From NCBI GenBank assembly GCA_022402535.1, contig JAKRSD010000020.1, positions 1 to 64,000 of the forward strand: a stretch of 64,000 bases of DNA. The letters are read 5' to 3'. How positions within the stretch are numbered: position 1 is the stretch's first letter; the number at the start of each line of letters is the position of its first letter. The position numbers and the translations under genes are program-made. The notes under the pieces were generated by a model that was not told where the DNA came from, did not search any database, and worked only from the letters and a program-made list of their open reading frames with translations. Below, one piece after another: positions 54,101 through 62,993 of the stretch. This DNA is from Flavobacteriales bacterium (GTDB lineage: Bacteria > Bacteroidota > Bacteroidia > CAIKAF01).

Positions 54101-57100
54101 GGAACATCGGGTGCCCAAAACCTAAATCGCCAACCCGGCGGAGGTGGAGATTTATTGATTCAGATCGGTAACATGACCGAAGACCTCCTTCAAGACGGAA
54201 AATTTTACTTTGAAAACGGAATGCCCACCCCAACCAATAACCTTACCGCTGCGCCAACCGTATGGGGATATGTTCCCGGCGAACAGGTGATTAATCAGGC
54301 ATTCTCAAACGGCACGAATGAAAGAGCTTTTCAGGATATCGGATACGATGGTTTGCACAGCAATCCAAATTTAACCGACCCGATTGCCAAAAAAGAGGTA
54401 GACTTTTATTCAACCTTATTGAATAATCTCCCTCCTTCGCTTACGCCACAGGCCGTTGCCGATATTTTAGCCGACCCTTCAGCCGATGATTTCCTTCCAT
54501 TTGTAGGTGATTTTTACGAAAATTCCGGAAATGTTGTGCAGCCCGGCTCACACATCCACGAACGCTATAAACGATTCCAACGGCCCGAAGGAAACTCTCC
54601 GGAAGAGAATATAAATGGAGCCAACTCTCAATTTCCCAACAGCGAGGATATCAATAACGATAACACGCTGAACCAGTCGGAAAATTACTTTCAGTACAAA
54701 GTGAGTATCCGAAAAAACGATATGAAACTTGGGGAAAACTATATCACCGATTCCATCCGGGTATCGGTTACGGTTCCGAATGGTTCGGTTAAACAGGTTA
54801 CCTGGTATCAGTTCCGTGTTCCCGTTCGTGATAATGATCGTGAAGCTTTTGGAAATATAAACGATTGGCGTTCCATCCGATTCTTACGTTTGGTTACACA
54901 AGGCTTTCCTGATGATATTTATCTGCGTTTCGGACGTTTTGAACTGGTGCGTGCGGACTGGCGCCGTTTTCCAACGGACTTATATGATCCGGTTCCCTTT
55001 CCTCCCGTAAATCCTGAGCCTTCGTTCAACGTATTCACGGTTAATATTGAAGAAAACTCTCAAAAACAACCGTTTAATTACAAACTGCCTCCCGGTATTA
55101 CCCGTGAAATTGATCCGGCTAACCCGGCACTTCAACAGTTGAATGAGCAGTCGCTCGCATTAGATATCTGCAATTTGCCCGACGGTGTGGCAAAAGGTGT
55201 ATACAAAACTGCAAATCTCGACCTCCGCGCCTATAAAAGCCTTCAGATGTTTGTTCATGCCGAAGACAAAAACAATAACCTGGTAGATGGAGATGTGAGT
55301 GTGTTTATCCGAATCGGTACCGATCCTACAGATAACTATTATGAATATGAACTTCCATTAGTTTTTTCAAAAACGTCGGGTTCTGCAGACCAACAGGCTG
55401 TTGATAATATCTGGCCTTCCGAAAACCTGATGGACATTCCGCTTCAGGATTTACCCGAAATTAAAAGAGAACGTAATCAGCAGCAGCTCCCCTTTAATGA
55501 ATTGTTTACCAAGATTCTCGCTAACGGTCATAAGGTAACCATCAAAGGAAACCCTAACCTCAGGGACGTGAAAACAATATTGATTGGGGTGAGAAATCCA
55601 TTCCGAACCTTAAATTCATTCAATGAGAACGACAACGGACAGGCCGCCTGCGTTCAGGTTTGGGTGAATGAACTCCGGGTTTCTGACTTTTTTGAAAAAG
55701 GCGGATGGGCGGCCAATGTGCGAATGCAGACGCAACTTGCCGATTTAGGAACATTTAATATTGCAGCAAGCCACGAAACATTCGGATTCGGTTCTATTGA
55801 TAAACGTCCGTTGATGCGGGCACGGAATAACACCACCACGTTTGACCTTTCGGCCAATTTAGAACTGGCTAAATTCACTCCGGCTAAATGGGGCTTATCC
55901 ATTCCGTTTTTTGTAGGCTATAATTTCAGCATTGCGCGTCCGCAGTTTAATCCCGTAGATCCTGACGTAAAATTCCGGGATGCCTTGAACGATTTACCCG
56001 ATCAGGCCTCACGCGACAGCCTCAGAAGTGTATCTAATGCCGTAATGCAACGCAGGGCGATAAACTTTACCAATGTGCGGAAAAACCGCACAAACAGTAA
56101 GCGAAAACCCATGCCCTGGGATATAGAAAACTTTGATTTCACCTATGCATGGCAAGATCAGCAGATTGTTGACAACCGGTTTGAATATGATAATACATTC
56201 AGTCACAGAGCTTCATTAGGTTATAGTTATGCACCTACCATGAAGTATTGGGAGCCTTTCAGAAAGGCTAAAAACCTGAAGTCCGTATGGCTTAAAGCGT
56301 TAAAAGAGTTCAACTTTACGTTGTTGCCTAAACAATTCACCTTCCGGACAGACCTATTCCGTGAGTTTAATACCCTTAAATTCAGGAATAACACTGATTA
56401 CGAATTATTGATAGAGCCTTCGTTCAGAAAAAATTACACGTGGAACAGAACATACAATTTTGCGTATTCTCCTTTTAAATCGCTCAACATTACGTTCAAT
56501 GCAGTTCAAAACGGACGTATTGACGAACCTGAGGGTAAAATTGACACCAAAGAAAAACGCGATTCTCTCAACAAAAACTTAGGAAGACTGGGAAGAACCG
56601 TGCACTATACGCACAATGTGAATGCTACCTACAATGTGCCTTTCAGTAAGTTCCCATTAACCGACTGGATAACAACCAATATCGGATATGCCGCCTCTTT
56701 TGATTATCAAAGCGGGCAGTTGTTGCTGAATCCAAATACGGGTGCGTTGGAAAAACCTTGGGGTAATACCATTTCAAACTCCAACAATATCAATATTCAG
56801 GGGCAGTTGAACTTCACCACACTTTACAATAAAGTGCCTTATCTGAAAAACCTGAACAGTCCTGCCGGAAAATCAACGCCTGCTAAACCGCGTAAACCCG
56901 GCGAAGAACCTGCAGACAATAAAAAACCCGACAAAAAACCGGATGAACCCAAAGTGAAAATTGTGAATTATGAGGGTGAGAATTTCATTTTCCGTAAGGA
57001 TAAGCCCAAAATGATTAAGCACAAACTGAAAACGGAAAAAGTAACCCTGAAAGCTTACGACGAAGAAGGGAAAGAAATAAAAGGGAAAGTAGAAGTCTAT

Positions 57101-58618
57101 GACAAAAACAGAGTGAAATTTACACCAAACCGAGATGCTAAAAAAGGACGCGTTACTATTGAAGGAAAAATTGAGAAAAAAGATATTAATGTAGGAAAAG
57201 AAATCGGGCGCTTCTTTGCACGCATCGTCACCGGAATCAAAAACGTATCGGTAACCTATACCCAATCTAACGGAACCACTTTGCCGGGGTATATGAATAA
57301 TTCGAATATGATGGGGCAGGATTTCAGTACGGGTTCTCCCGGTTTCGGATTTGTGTTCGGAGAACAATTCAGCGGAAGTGGATTGGCCAGAAAAGCGGCC
57401 GAAAACGACTGGCTGACCCGAGACACCACATTGAATACGTTCTTTATGCGCTCACGGAATTCTAATCTGAATATATCCGCTACGGTAGAACCGATAAAGA
57501 GTTTACGTATTCAATTATCTGCCCAAAGGCAATTTACTATGGGTGAGCAGACTTTATTCCGGTTTGACCCGGTGGTGAATGATTTTAGAGCACTCAGTAC
57601 CTTACAGACGGGTAATTTCTCCATATCGTTTATGAGTATTGCCACGGCATTTACAGATCCTACGGGGAAAGACCCCTTCTCTCCGTTATTTGCCCGGATG
57701 CTGGATTACAGAAAAGATTTATCTGCCCGTCTGGGAGCCGCTAATCCCTATTCCCAGTCGGGAGGCAACGGAGGAAACTCGGTAAATGATCCCGGATATC
57801 GGTTCGGATATAACCGAAATCAGCAGGATGTGTTGATGTATTCCTTCCTGGCAGCCTATTCCGGGCGCTCACCTTCGGATGTAAACACCAATTTGTTCCC
57901 TACCATCCCGGCCGTAAACTGGAATATTACTTACGACGGACTCCGAAATATCGGTATATTCAAAAAACTGCTCCGAAATTTCGTCATCTCTCACGGATAC
58001 CGCTCTACATACAGTATTACGGGATTCATGAACAACCAGAAGTTTCAGGAAGGTTCCTTGGCTCCCGGTTTTACCGATGTGCTTGACACCAATCAAAATT
58101 TTGTTTCCCAGTACATACTTCAGAATGTGAGTATTATTGAGGCTTTCAGCCCGCTCATTAATTTTGATATGACCTGGAAAAACAGCCTTACTACAAAAAT
58201 TGAGGTGAAGAAAAACCGCAATGTGGGTATGAACTTCCAAAACAATCAGCTCACGGAAAACAGCACCATGGAATACGTTGTGGGGGTTGGTTACAAAATC
58301 GAAAAACTCAGTCTGCCCATCATAGTGGCCGGTAAAAAACTGGAAAACGACATGAATATCCGTTTAGATATCGGTATCAGGGAAAATAAAACCATTGTAC
58401 GCAAAATTCCGGATGCCAACCTAGTGGGCGAACAGCAACAGATTACAGCAGGCCAGCAAAACATAACCATCAAGTTCTTTGTAGATTATGCACTCAGCAA
58501 AACCATAAATGTGAGGCTCTTTTTTGATCACCTGCGTAATAATCCTTTTGTGGCTAATCAATTTAAAACGCGAAATACCAATGCGGGAATCAGTCTCCGC
58601 TTCACCTTAGCACCTTAA
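51191..58618 (+). CDS. sprA: SprA, type IX secretion outer-membrane translocon
   Basis: SprA (Sov in Porphyromonas) forms the giant 36-strand outer-membrane barrel through which type IX cargo leaves, also required for gliding in species that glide. The 2,475-residue product starts with GTG (MVFKTLRHTFLFVSVFLLFAGRANS), a signal peptide. It has many long beta strands and barrel-plug segments such as GFSQIDDFEGAESVINYQIFSMWRLG, and ends in LRFTLAP. A Lys/Glu/Pro-rich insertion of about 110 residues (about 1890-2005; KPRKPGEEPADNKKPDKKPD and following) interrupts the barrel. It is probably a surface or periplasmic loop. The start follows ruvA by only 6 bases. Confidence 0.96.
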   Translation: MVFKTLRHTFLFVSVFLLFAGRANSQNDTLAWPLNPDNAGSGGVYMDPPDSYTETVEYNPATNSYVVIYKVGELEIGRENMTFEEYTAYRERQEREEYWRKKEQARINGEESNSLIPALNVAGDAFKGIFGSNKVEIRPQGTVELIMGGIFNTNLNPSIPIQQRRTGNFDFKQNIQLNVVGKIGDKININTNINTQEMFNFKNRLNLKYEGQENDILKLIELGNVQMTLPGSLITGMQSLFGGKMQLQFGRLKVTGLFSQQRGTREEVNVSGGSQIQKFEISGADYEANKHYFLGEYFKQQYDNALKNLPLINSNVRITRIEVWVTNKVNAVQNVRNIVAVLPVGENNWPINMNGGATYPGNAAQPYYNPATWTQNDRTNVSSAKFKSLESGTEIEYLNNARLLNPNEFTYNDLLGYISLNQPLNNDEVLAVAYEYTGADGNLYQVGEFSTDVQAPNTIMLKLLKSTALDVKKPNWNWMMKNIYNIGGFGISREKFTMNILYRDVEKGVLINFIPDPSLPAGVKETPLLKVFNLDRLNPNNDQQPDGFFDYIENVTMQSQSGRIIFPVREPLGKFLRDKIGPGPNANKYAFDSLYTTIQPLAKLYTERNRFYLGGEYQSSASSEIQLNALNIEPGSVTVTAGGQLLTENVDYTVDYTLGRVKIINTGLLTSGTDIKVSMETNQLFNQQTKRMAGGRLDYTINKNFVVGATVMNLNERPFTQKVNIGEEPISNTIWGFDLSYNKELPWLTRLIDRIPGISTKAPSRVSIFGEFAHLIPGYNKVIGKPGFSQIDDFEGAESVINYQIFSMWRLGTVPHKQTDRFPFAEKFNDLRSGYGRALMTWYNLDPIFFRQNAGVTPASIFSDKTSRSNHYTREVRQVELFPNLQLPPGQQPNLNVFDVGFFPRVRGPYNFDFNSLDQDGLIADPRKSFGSIMRRTETTDWDGANIDYIEFWLMDPFDPDLDQLKEWETGTSGAQNLNRQPGGGGDLLIQIGNMTEDLLQDGKFYFENGMPTPTNNLTAAPTVWGYVPGEQVINQAFSNGTNERAFQDIGYDGLHSNPNLTDPIAKKEVDFYSTLLNNLPPSLTPQAVADILADPSADDFLPFVGDFYENSGNVVQPGSHIHERYKRFQRPEGNSPEENINGANSQFPNSEDINNDNTLNQSENYFQYKVSIRKNDMKLGENYITDSIRVSVTVPNGSVKQVTWYQFRVPVRDNDREAFGNINDWRSIRFLRLVTQGFPDDIYLRFGRFELVRADWRRFPTDLYDPVPFPPVNPEPSFNVFTVNIEENSQKQPFNYKLPPGITREIDPANPALQQLNEQSLALDICNLPDGVAKGVYKTANLDLRAYKSLQMFVHAEDKNNNLVDGDVSVFIRIGTDPTDNYYEYELPLVFSKTSGSADQQAVDNIWPSENLMDIPLQDLPEIKRERNQQQLPFNELFTKILANGHKVTIKGNPNLRDVKTILIGVRNPFRTLNSFNENDNGQAACVQVWVNELRVSDFFEKGGWAANVRMQTQLADLGTFNIAASHETFGFGSIDKRPLMRARNNTTTFDLSANLELAKFTPAKWGLSIPFFVGYNFSIARPQFNPVDPDVKFRDALNDLPDQASRDSLRSVSNAVMQRRAINFTNVRKNRTNSKRKPMPWDIENFDFTYAWQDQQIVDNRFEYDNTFSHRASLGYSYAPTMKYWEPFRKAKNLKSVWLKALKEFNFTLLPKQFTFRTDLFREFNTLKFRNNTDYELLIEPSFRKNYTWNRTYNFAYSPFKSLNITFNAVQNGRIDEPEGKIDTKEKRDSLNKNLGRLGRTVHYTHNVNATYNVPFSKFPLTDWITTNIGYAASFDYQSGQLLLNPNTGALEKPWGNTISNSNNINIQGQLNFTTLYNKVPYLKNLNSPAGKSTPAKPRKPGEEPADNKKPDKKPDEPKVKIVNYEGENFIFRKDKPKMIKHKLKTEKVTLKAYDEEGKEIKGKVEVYDKNRVKFTPNRDAKKGRVTIEGKIEKKDINVGKEIGRFFARIVTGIKNVSVTYTQSNGTTLPGYMNNSNMMGQDFSTGSPGFGFVFGEQFSGSGLARKAAENDWLTRDTTLNTFFMRSRNSNLNISATVEPIKSLRIQLSAQRQFTMGEQTLFRFDPVVNDFRALSTLQTGNFSISFMSIATAFTDPTGKDPFSPLFARMLDYRKDLSARLGAANPYSQSGGNGGNSVNDPGYRFGYNRNQQDVLMYSFLAAYSGRSPSDVNTNLFPTIPAVNWNITYDGLRNIGIFKKLLRNFVISHGYRSTYSITGFMNNQKFQEGSLAPGFTDVLDTNQNFVSQYILQNVSIIEAFSPLINFDMTWKNSLTTKIEVKKNRNVGMNFQNNQLTENSTMEYVVGVGYKIEKLSLPIIVAGKKLENDMNIRLDIGIRENKTIVRKIPDANLVGEQQQITAGQQNITIKFFVDYALSKTINVRLFFDHLRNNPFVANQFKTRNTNAGISLRFTLAP

Positions 58619-58671
58619 AATATTTTTGGAATTTCCGCATATGCGCTATATGATTTAATTTAAAAATCATG

Positions 58672-58679
58672 TACGTTTG
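58672..58679 (+). promoter_or_regulatory. Possible -7 promoter box of gcvH
   Basis: TACGTTTG matches TAnnTTTG and precedes the gcvH ATG by 23 bases. No clear -33 element. Confidence 0.4.
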
Positions 58680-58702
58680 GGCTTTCAAAATTCCTCATTG
58701 TA

Positions 58703-59083
58703 ATGAATATTCCAGACAACTTAAAGTACTCTAAAGACCATGAATGGGTTCGTGTAGAAGGTGATACAGCTTATGTAGGTATTACCGACTTTGCGCAAGG
58801 CGAATTAGGCGATATTGTTTTTGTAGAAATTGAAACCGAAGGCGATACGCTTGATGCACATGATGTATTTGGCAGTGTGGAAGCTGTAAAAACAGTTTCT
58901 GATTTGTTTATGCCGGTGGGCGGCACCGTGTTGGAAGTGAATTCAAACTTGAATGACAATCCGGAGTTAGTGAACAGTGATCCATACGGAGAAGGCTGGA
59001 TGGTAAAAATTAAGATTACCGATGCCGCTGAATTGGACACTCTTATGGATGCCGCAGGATACCGCGACTTGGTTGTGGTTTAA
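58703..59083 (+). CDS. gcvH: Glycine cleavage system H protein
   Basis: This is the lipoyl carrier of the glycine cleavage complex, shuttling the methylamine group. The 126-residue product has the typical N-terminus ([41 protein letters not shown]). The lipoylation Lys lies in [17 protein letters not shown] near 63, and the C-terminal [10 protein letters not shown] follows. It follows sprA as in other Bacteroidota. Confidence 0.97.
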   Translation: MNIPDNLKYSKDHEWVRVEGDTAYVGITDFAQGELGDIVFVEIETEGDTLDAHDVFGSVEAVKTVSDLFMPVGGTVLEVNSNLNDNPELVNSDPYGEGWMVKIKITDAAELDTLMDAAGYRDLVVV

Positions 59084-59131
59084 ATCCTACATCCTTTTGC
59101 ATTCGGTTCTTAATCCCTTAATATAATTATC

Positions 59132-59926
59132 ATGAAGACTAAATTATTTTTTCTGACACTGACCTTGGTGTCCGTTTCCGCATGGACACAGGTTTCCCTT
59201 AAGGATTTAAATAAAAAACCGAAAGCAAATCTTGTTTTAAAACTAAAAAGCACCGAAGGTACAAACGGCAGCGCTTTGGCATGGAGTCCAACATCTAAAG
59301 TGTATTGCTCCGTGATTGCAGGAAACGGTGACTTTCCTCTTGATTTATTTTCTGAAAGTGGAGTTCATCTTCAAACCACTAATGCATGGGAAGATATGCG
59401 GGGATTGTGGTTCAATCCGGTGTATTCGGTGTTTGAAGGAAATACATACACATACGGCGATGTGGTCTCATTCGGAATTGAAGCAGGCAAGTTAATTGAA
59501 GAAGAACCTCTTTTTGAATTAATGGAACTCCCTATTCCCGACAAACAATTAGTGCTTACCTTAAACACGGCTAAAAATCAGCTGGTTTATTTAAATCGGA
59601 ACGCTTCATCGATTCATTTCATCAATTCAGAATCCGGGGAATCGTTGAAAGAATTATCCATAAAATTTCCTTGTCCGTCTGATGAGATAAACTACACTTC
59701 GCTGATTTATACGGGCGTGTCCGAAGCCCCTTACGGAGTGCTTAATTATGCTAAGAAACTGATTTATCTTTATTCGGATAACGGCGGAAACCCTGTGATT
59801 ACAATCAAGCTGCCAAAGGATGCAGTTACTAACGACATGTTCAGATTTTCTTTTGCCAACAATCATGTCTGGCTCTATGATGTAAATTCAAGATCATGGA
59901 CAGGGTATAAGATTACCAAAAAATAA
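59132..59926 (+). CDS. Secreted beta-propeller-like protein of unknown function
   Basis: The 264-residue product has a signal peptide (KLFFLTLTLVSVSAWTQV). Repeated beta-rich segments follow (LAWSPTSKVYCSVIAGNG, MRGLWFNPVYSVFEGNTYTYGDVVSFGIE, IHFINSESGESLKELSIK, KKLIYLYSDNGGN). These look like blades of an incomplete propeller. No named family is recognised. It lies between gcvH and vanZ with its own terminator after it. Confidence 0.72.
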   Translation: MKTKLFFLTLTLVSVSAWTQVSLKDLNKKPKANLVLKLKSTEGTNGSALAWSPTSKVYCSVIAGNGDFPLDLFSESGVHLQTTNAWEDMRGLWFNPVYSVFEGNTYTYGDVVSFGIEAGKLIEEEPLFELMELPIPDKQLVLTLNTAKNQLVYLNRNASSIHFINSESGESLKELSIKFPCPSDEINYTSLIYTGVSEAPYGVLNYAKKLIYLYSDNGGNPVITIKLPKDAVTNDMFRFSFANNHVWLYDVNSRSWTGYKITKK

Positions 59927-59937
59927 ATTTTCTTTAC

Positions 59938-59959
59938 AAGCCCCATCAGGGGCTTTTTT
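59938..59959 (+). terminator. Terminator after the secreted propeller-like gene
   Basis: AAGCCCC-ATCA-GGGGCTT followed by T residues, 12 bases after the stop codon. Confidence 0.85.
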
Positions 59960-59973
59960 ATTGTCTTGACTTT

Positions 59974-60363
59974 ATGTTTTTACAACGAACGATATTAGCC
60001 TGGTTGTGGGCGCTGATGATTCTCGGATTATGTCTGCTGCCTGCCGATGAAATACCTGAAGACCGGGTGAAATATGCCGATAAGATATTTCATTCACTTT
60101 CGTTCACCATTCTTACATTTTTACTGATACCTTCATTCATAAAACAATATACGTTCCCTCGCCTGCGTTCTAATGCCATTAAAGTTTCCTTGCTTTTTTC
60201 CATAATTTTTGGTGGAGCTATTGAACTTTTACAACACTGGGGTGTAAAAAACCGAAACGGAGAATGGACAGACTGGTTGTTTGACACTGCCGGAAGTCTC
60301 TTAGGAGCAGTCCTTTTTTTGTTAGTGTATGGTGTTAAACAAATTAAAAAACAACGCAGATGA
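59974..60363 (+). CDS. VanZ-family membrane protein
   Basis: The 129-residue protein has about four membrane helices (ILAWLWALMILGLCLLP, IFHSLSFTILTFLLIPSFI, IKVSLLFSIIFGGAIELLQHW, TAGSLLGAVLFLLVYGV). It also has the family's DKIFHSLSF and ELLQ...NRNGEWTDWLFDTAGSLLG motifs. VanZ-like proteins are linked to teicoplanin tolerance in enterococci, but most members have no known role. Its stop codon overlaps the start of the next tonB gene (ATGA). Confidence 0.88.
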   Translation: MFLQRTILAWLWALMILGLCLLPADEIPEDRVKYADKIFHSLSFTILTFLLIPSFIKQYTFPRLRSNAIKVSLLFSIIFGGAIELLQHWGVKNRNGEWTDWLFDTAGSLLGAVLFLLVYGVKQIKKQRR

Positions 60364-61094
60364 AACAAGTACAAAAAAACAAAGACCGGAGAAATCCTCT
60401 TTATTTCGTTTCGGGGCTGGTATTTGCCCTTTCTTGCACATTGGTTGCTTTTGAGTGGCGTTTTTCTTCATTTTCCATGAACGAACTGCCGGGTAATCCC
60501 ATTGCAGTCTTTACTTCTGAAATGGATGCCGTTACCATAGAAGAGCCACCCAAAGTGCAGCCGCCGGCTGTTAAAACGGAAATTCGTCCCGATGATTTGA
60601 TTCAGATTACGGATGAGCCTGAGCCTGTAGAAGATGACAATGTAAAACAGGATAATCACCAATCCGATGGTACAGAGGGAGAAAATCCTGACCTGTTACT
60701 TACCGGGTTGTTCAACGAGAATGAAAATCCGGATCCGGAAACGCCTCGTATTTATGCCGAAGTGATGCCTTCATTCGGAAGCTGTCATCAATTGAAAGAT
60801 GAAGACCAAAAAGCAGCCTGTACCGCCAAAAACATGGGCGAATATCTTCGCAAACACGTTGAATTTCCTGAGATTGACAGAAAAGCCGGTAACGAAGGGA
60901 TTGTATACGTACAGTTTGTAGTGGATGAAAACGGCAAAGTAAAAGACGCCAAAATCCTACGCGGCGTAAACAGCCGCCTCGATAAAGAAGCCCTTCGGGT
61001 TGTGAATCAGATGCCGCTTTGGCAGCCCGGTAAACAAGGCCTCAAGCATGTCCCCGTGGTTTATAATATAGGAATTAACTTTTCCTTGAAATAG
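60360..61094 (+). CDS. TonB-type energy transducer
   Basis: The 244-residue protein has a short cytoplasmic start and one membrane helix (LYFVSGLVFALSCTLVAFEW). A Pro/Glu/Asp-rich periplasmic spacer leads to a C-terminal TonB domain (VEFPEIDRKAGNEGIVYVQFVVDENGKVKDAKILRGV ... EALRVVNQMPLWQPGKQ). It would carry inner-membrane energy to TonB-dependent receptors. It is paralogous to the next gene, and the two share the GIVYVQFVVDENGKV-like block. It overlaps vanZ by four bases. Confidence 0.9.
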   Translation: MKQVQKNKDRRNPLYFVSGLVFALSCTLVAFEWRFSSFSMNELPGNPIAVFTSEMDAVTIEEPPKVQPPAVKTEIRPDDLIQITDEPEPVEDDNVKQDNHQSDGTEGENPDLLLTGLFNENENPDPETPRIYAEVMPSFGSCHQLKDEDQKAACTAKNMGEYLRKHVEFPEIDRKAGNEGIVYVQFVVDENGKVKDAKILRGVNSRLDKEALRVVNQMPLWQPGKQGLKHVPVVYNIGINFSLK

Positions 61095-61144
61095 TCCCTT
61101 TTTATTTTCAGATAACAACGTATATTTACACCCAATAAAAGAAT

Positions 61145-61861
61145 ATGGAACCTAGAAAGAATCCTTCCGTTGATATTGATAAACGCCGGCCTTTTTATTT
61201 TGCCGTGGGAATCACCGTATCCCTTTCGTTTATGTTGGTCGCTTTTGAATGGAAATCATTTAAAGAAGTGGTTTTAGACCAGTTTTTTGAAGTGCAGATG
61301 GATGAAGTGGTAGAAGAAATCGCGCCCATCATCATCCCACAAAATACCCCTCCTCCTCCCGTGGCTCCGCCACCTCCCGTAATTGAAGAACTCAAAATTG
61401 TGGAAGATGATGTGGAGGTAGAAGATATTGAAGTTGATGTTCAGGCACCCGATGAAATCTCAGCTCCCGTAGTTACCACTACTCAGGTGGAAGAAAACGT
61501 AAGTGACGAAGTATTCCTCGTGGTGGAAGATATGCCCCGCTTTAAAGGGTGCGAAAACCTCAAAAGCAATGAAGAAGCCGATGCTTGTTTTCAGCGTGAA
61601 ATCACCAAATTTTTAAGTAAAAACATTCAATATCCTCAGCGCGCCAAAGATGCCACCGTAGAGGGAATGGTTTACGTAAGTTTTGTGGTAGATCAAACCG
61701 GAAAAGTTACCGATGTGAAACTGCTTCGCGGAATCGGCTTCGGATGCGACGAAGAAGCCATCCGTGTGGTAAAAATGCTGCCACAATTTGTTCCCGGTAA
61801 ACAAAGAGGACGTCCTGCCAAAGTAGGATATAATCTACCGATCAGCTTTAAGCTTCGTTAA
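61145..61861 (+). CDS. TonB-type energy transducer
   Basis: The 238-residue protein is built like its upstream neighbour: a membrane helix (FYFAVGITVSLSFMLVAFEW), a Pro-rich spacer (NTPPPPVAPPPPVIEEL) and a TonB domain (YPQRAKDATVEGMVYVSFVV ... LLRGIGFGCDEEAIRVVKMLPQFVPGKQRG). The shared helix sequence LVAFEW and the spaced GC residues before the TonB domain point to tandem duplication. ExbB/ExbD partners are not in the window. Confidence 0.92.
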   Translation: MEPRKNPSVDIDKRRPFYFAVGITVSLSFMLVAFEWKSFKEVVLDQFFEVQMDEVVEEIAPIIIPQNTPPPPVAPPPPVIEELKIVEDDVEVEDIEVDVQAPDEISAPVVTTTQVEENVSDEVFLVVEDMPRFKGCENLKSNEEADACFQREITKFLSKNIQYPQRAKDATVEGMVYVSFVVDQTGKVTDVKLLRGIGFGCDEEAIRVVKMLPQFVPGKQRGRPAKVGYNLPISFKLR

Positions 61862-61879
61862 ATAGTATTCAATATACAA

Positions 61880-61914
61880 AACCAACCCTGAACAAATTTG
61901 GGGTTGGTTTTTTT
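61880..61914 (+). terminator. Terminator after the tonB pair
   Basis: AAACCAACCC (61880-61889) pairs with GGGTTGGTTT (61901-61910), followed by T residues. Confidence 0.88.
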
Positions 61915-61979
61915 ATTTTATTCAATTGAAAATTAAATAGAAATTAAGTCGTTAGCTTTTCAATTCATATTACTTGCCC

Positions 61980-62993
61980 ATGTCGAATTCAGAACTTTTA
62001 AAATCGCTTCCATCACAGAGAATATTAATCATAGACGGCGCTATGGGTACTATGATTCAGCGATACAAGCTTAACGAAGAAGACTTTAGTGGCGAACGTT
62101 TTGCGAACTTTACGCATCCGCTTAAAGGGAATAACGATTTATTATCTATTACCCGCCCCGATATTATTTCGGCAATTCATGAACAATATCTGGACGCCGG
62201 TGCCGATATCATCGAAACCAATACATTCAGTTCCACATCCATTTCAATGGCCGATTACCATTTGGAAGAATTGGTTTATGAACTCAATTTTCAATCGGCC
62301 CGGATTGCCCGTCAGGCGGCAGATAAGTTTACTGACATGAATCCGGATAAACCCCGTTTTGTTGCCGGAGCATTAGGTCCCACCAACCGCACGGCTTCAT
62401 TATCACCCGATGTGAATGACCCGGGTTACCGCGCGGTAACGTTTGACGATCTTGTGGAAGCTTACGCCACCCAGGTAAGGGGTTTGGCAGAAGGAGGCGT
62501 GGATTTATTTCTGGTGGAAACCGTATTTGATACGCTCAATTGTAAAGCAGCATTATATGCCATCGGCGATTATCTGGAAACGGAAGGAAAAGAAATGCCG
62601 GTAATGATTTCAGGAACCATTACGGATGCCAGCGGCAGAACCCTTTCCGGGCAGACCGTAGAAGCTTTTTATATTTCAGTGGCCCATGCGGCTCCGCTCA
62701 GCATAGGAATAAACTGCGCTTTGGGTGCCAAGGAAATGAAACCTTATCTGTATGCATTAGACCGTATCGCAGATTGTTATATCAGTGTGTATCCCAATGC
62801 CGGACTTCCCAATGAATTCGGACAATATGATGAATCGCCTGAAGCCATGGCCGCCCAACTCGAAGAATTTATGGCTGAAGGATGGGTGAATTTTGTGGGA
62901 GGATGTTGCGGAACCACTCCCGACCACATAAGGGCTATTGCCCAAATGGCTTCTCAGTACGAGCCCCGCCGCTATTCAGATATTCTTTCATGA
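61980..62993 (+). CDS. metH: Methionine synthase, homocysteine-binding half
   Basis: This is the N-terminal domain of MetH as a separate 337-residue protein. It begins [27 protein letters not shown]. It has [23 protein letters not shown] with the first zinc Cys region, and ends with [13 protein letters not shown], giving the other two zinc cysteines. It lacks folate, B12 and activation domains, which are in the gene at 34608. The ATG at 61980 (MSNSELLK) is preferred to a TTG at 61974. Its stop overlaps the following peptidase start. Confidence 0.95.
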   Translation: MSNSELLKSLPSQRILIIDGAMGTMIQRYKLNEEDFSGERFANFTHPLKGNNDLLSITRPDIISAIHEQYLDAGADIIETNTFSSTSISMADYHLEELVYELNFQSARIARQAADKFTDMNPDKPRFVAGALGPTNRTASLSPDVNDPGYRAVTFDDLVEAYATQVRGLAEGGVDLFLVETVFDTLNCKAALYAIGDYLETEGKEMPVMISGTITDASGRTLSGQTVEAFYISVAHAAPLSIGINCALGAKEMKPYLYALDRIADCYISVYPNAGLPNEFGQYDESPEAMAAQLEEFMAEGWVNFVGGCCGTTPDHIRAIAQMASQYEPRRYSDILS

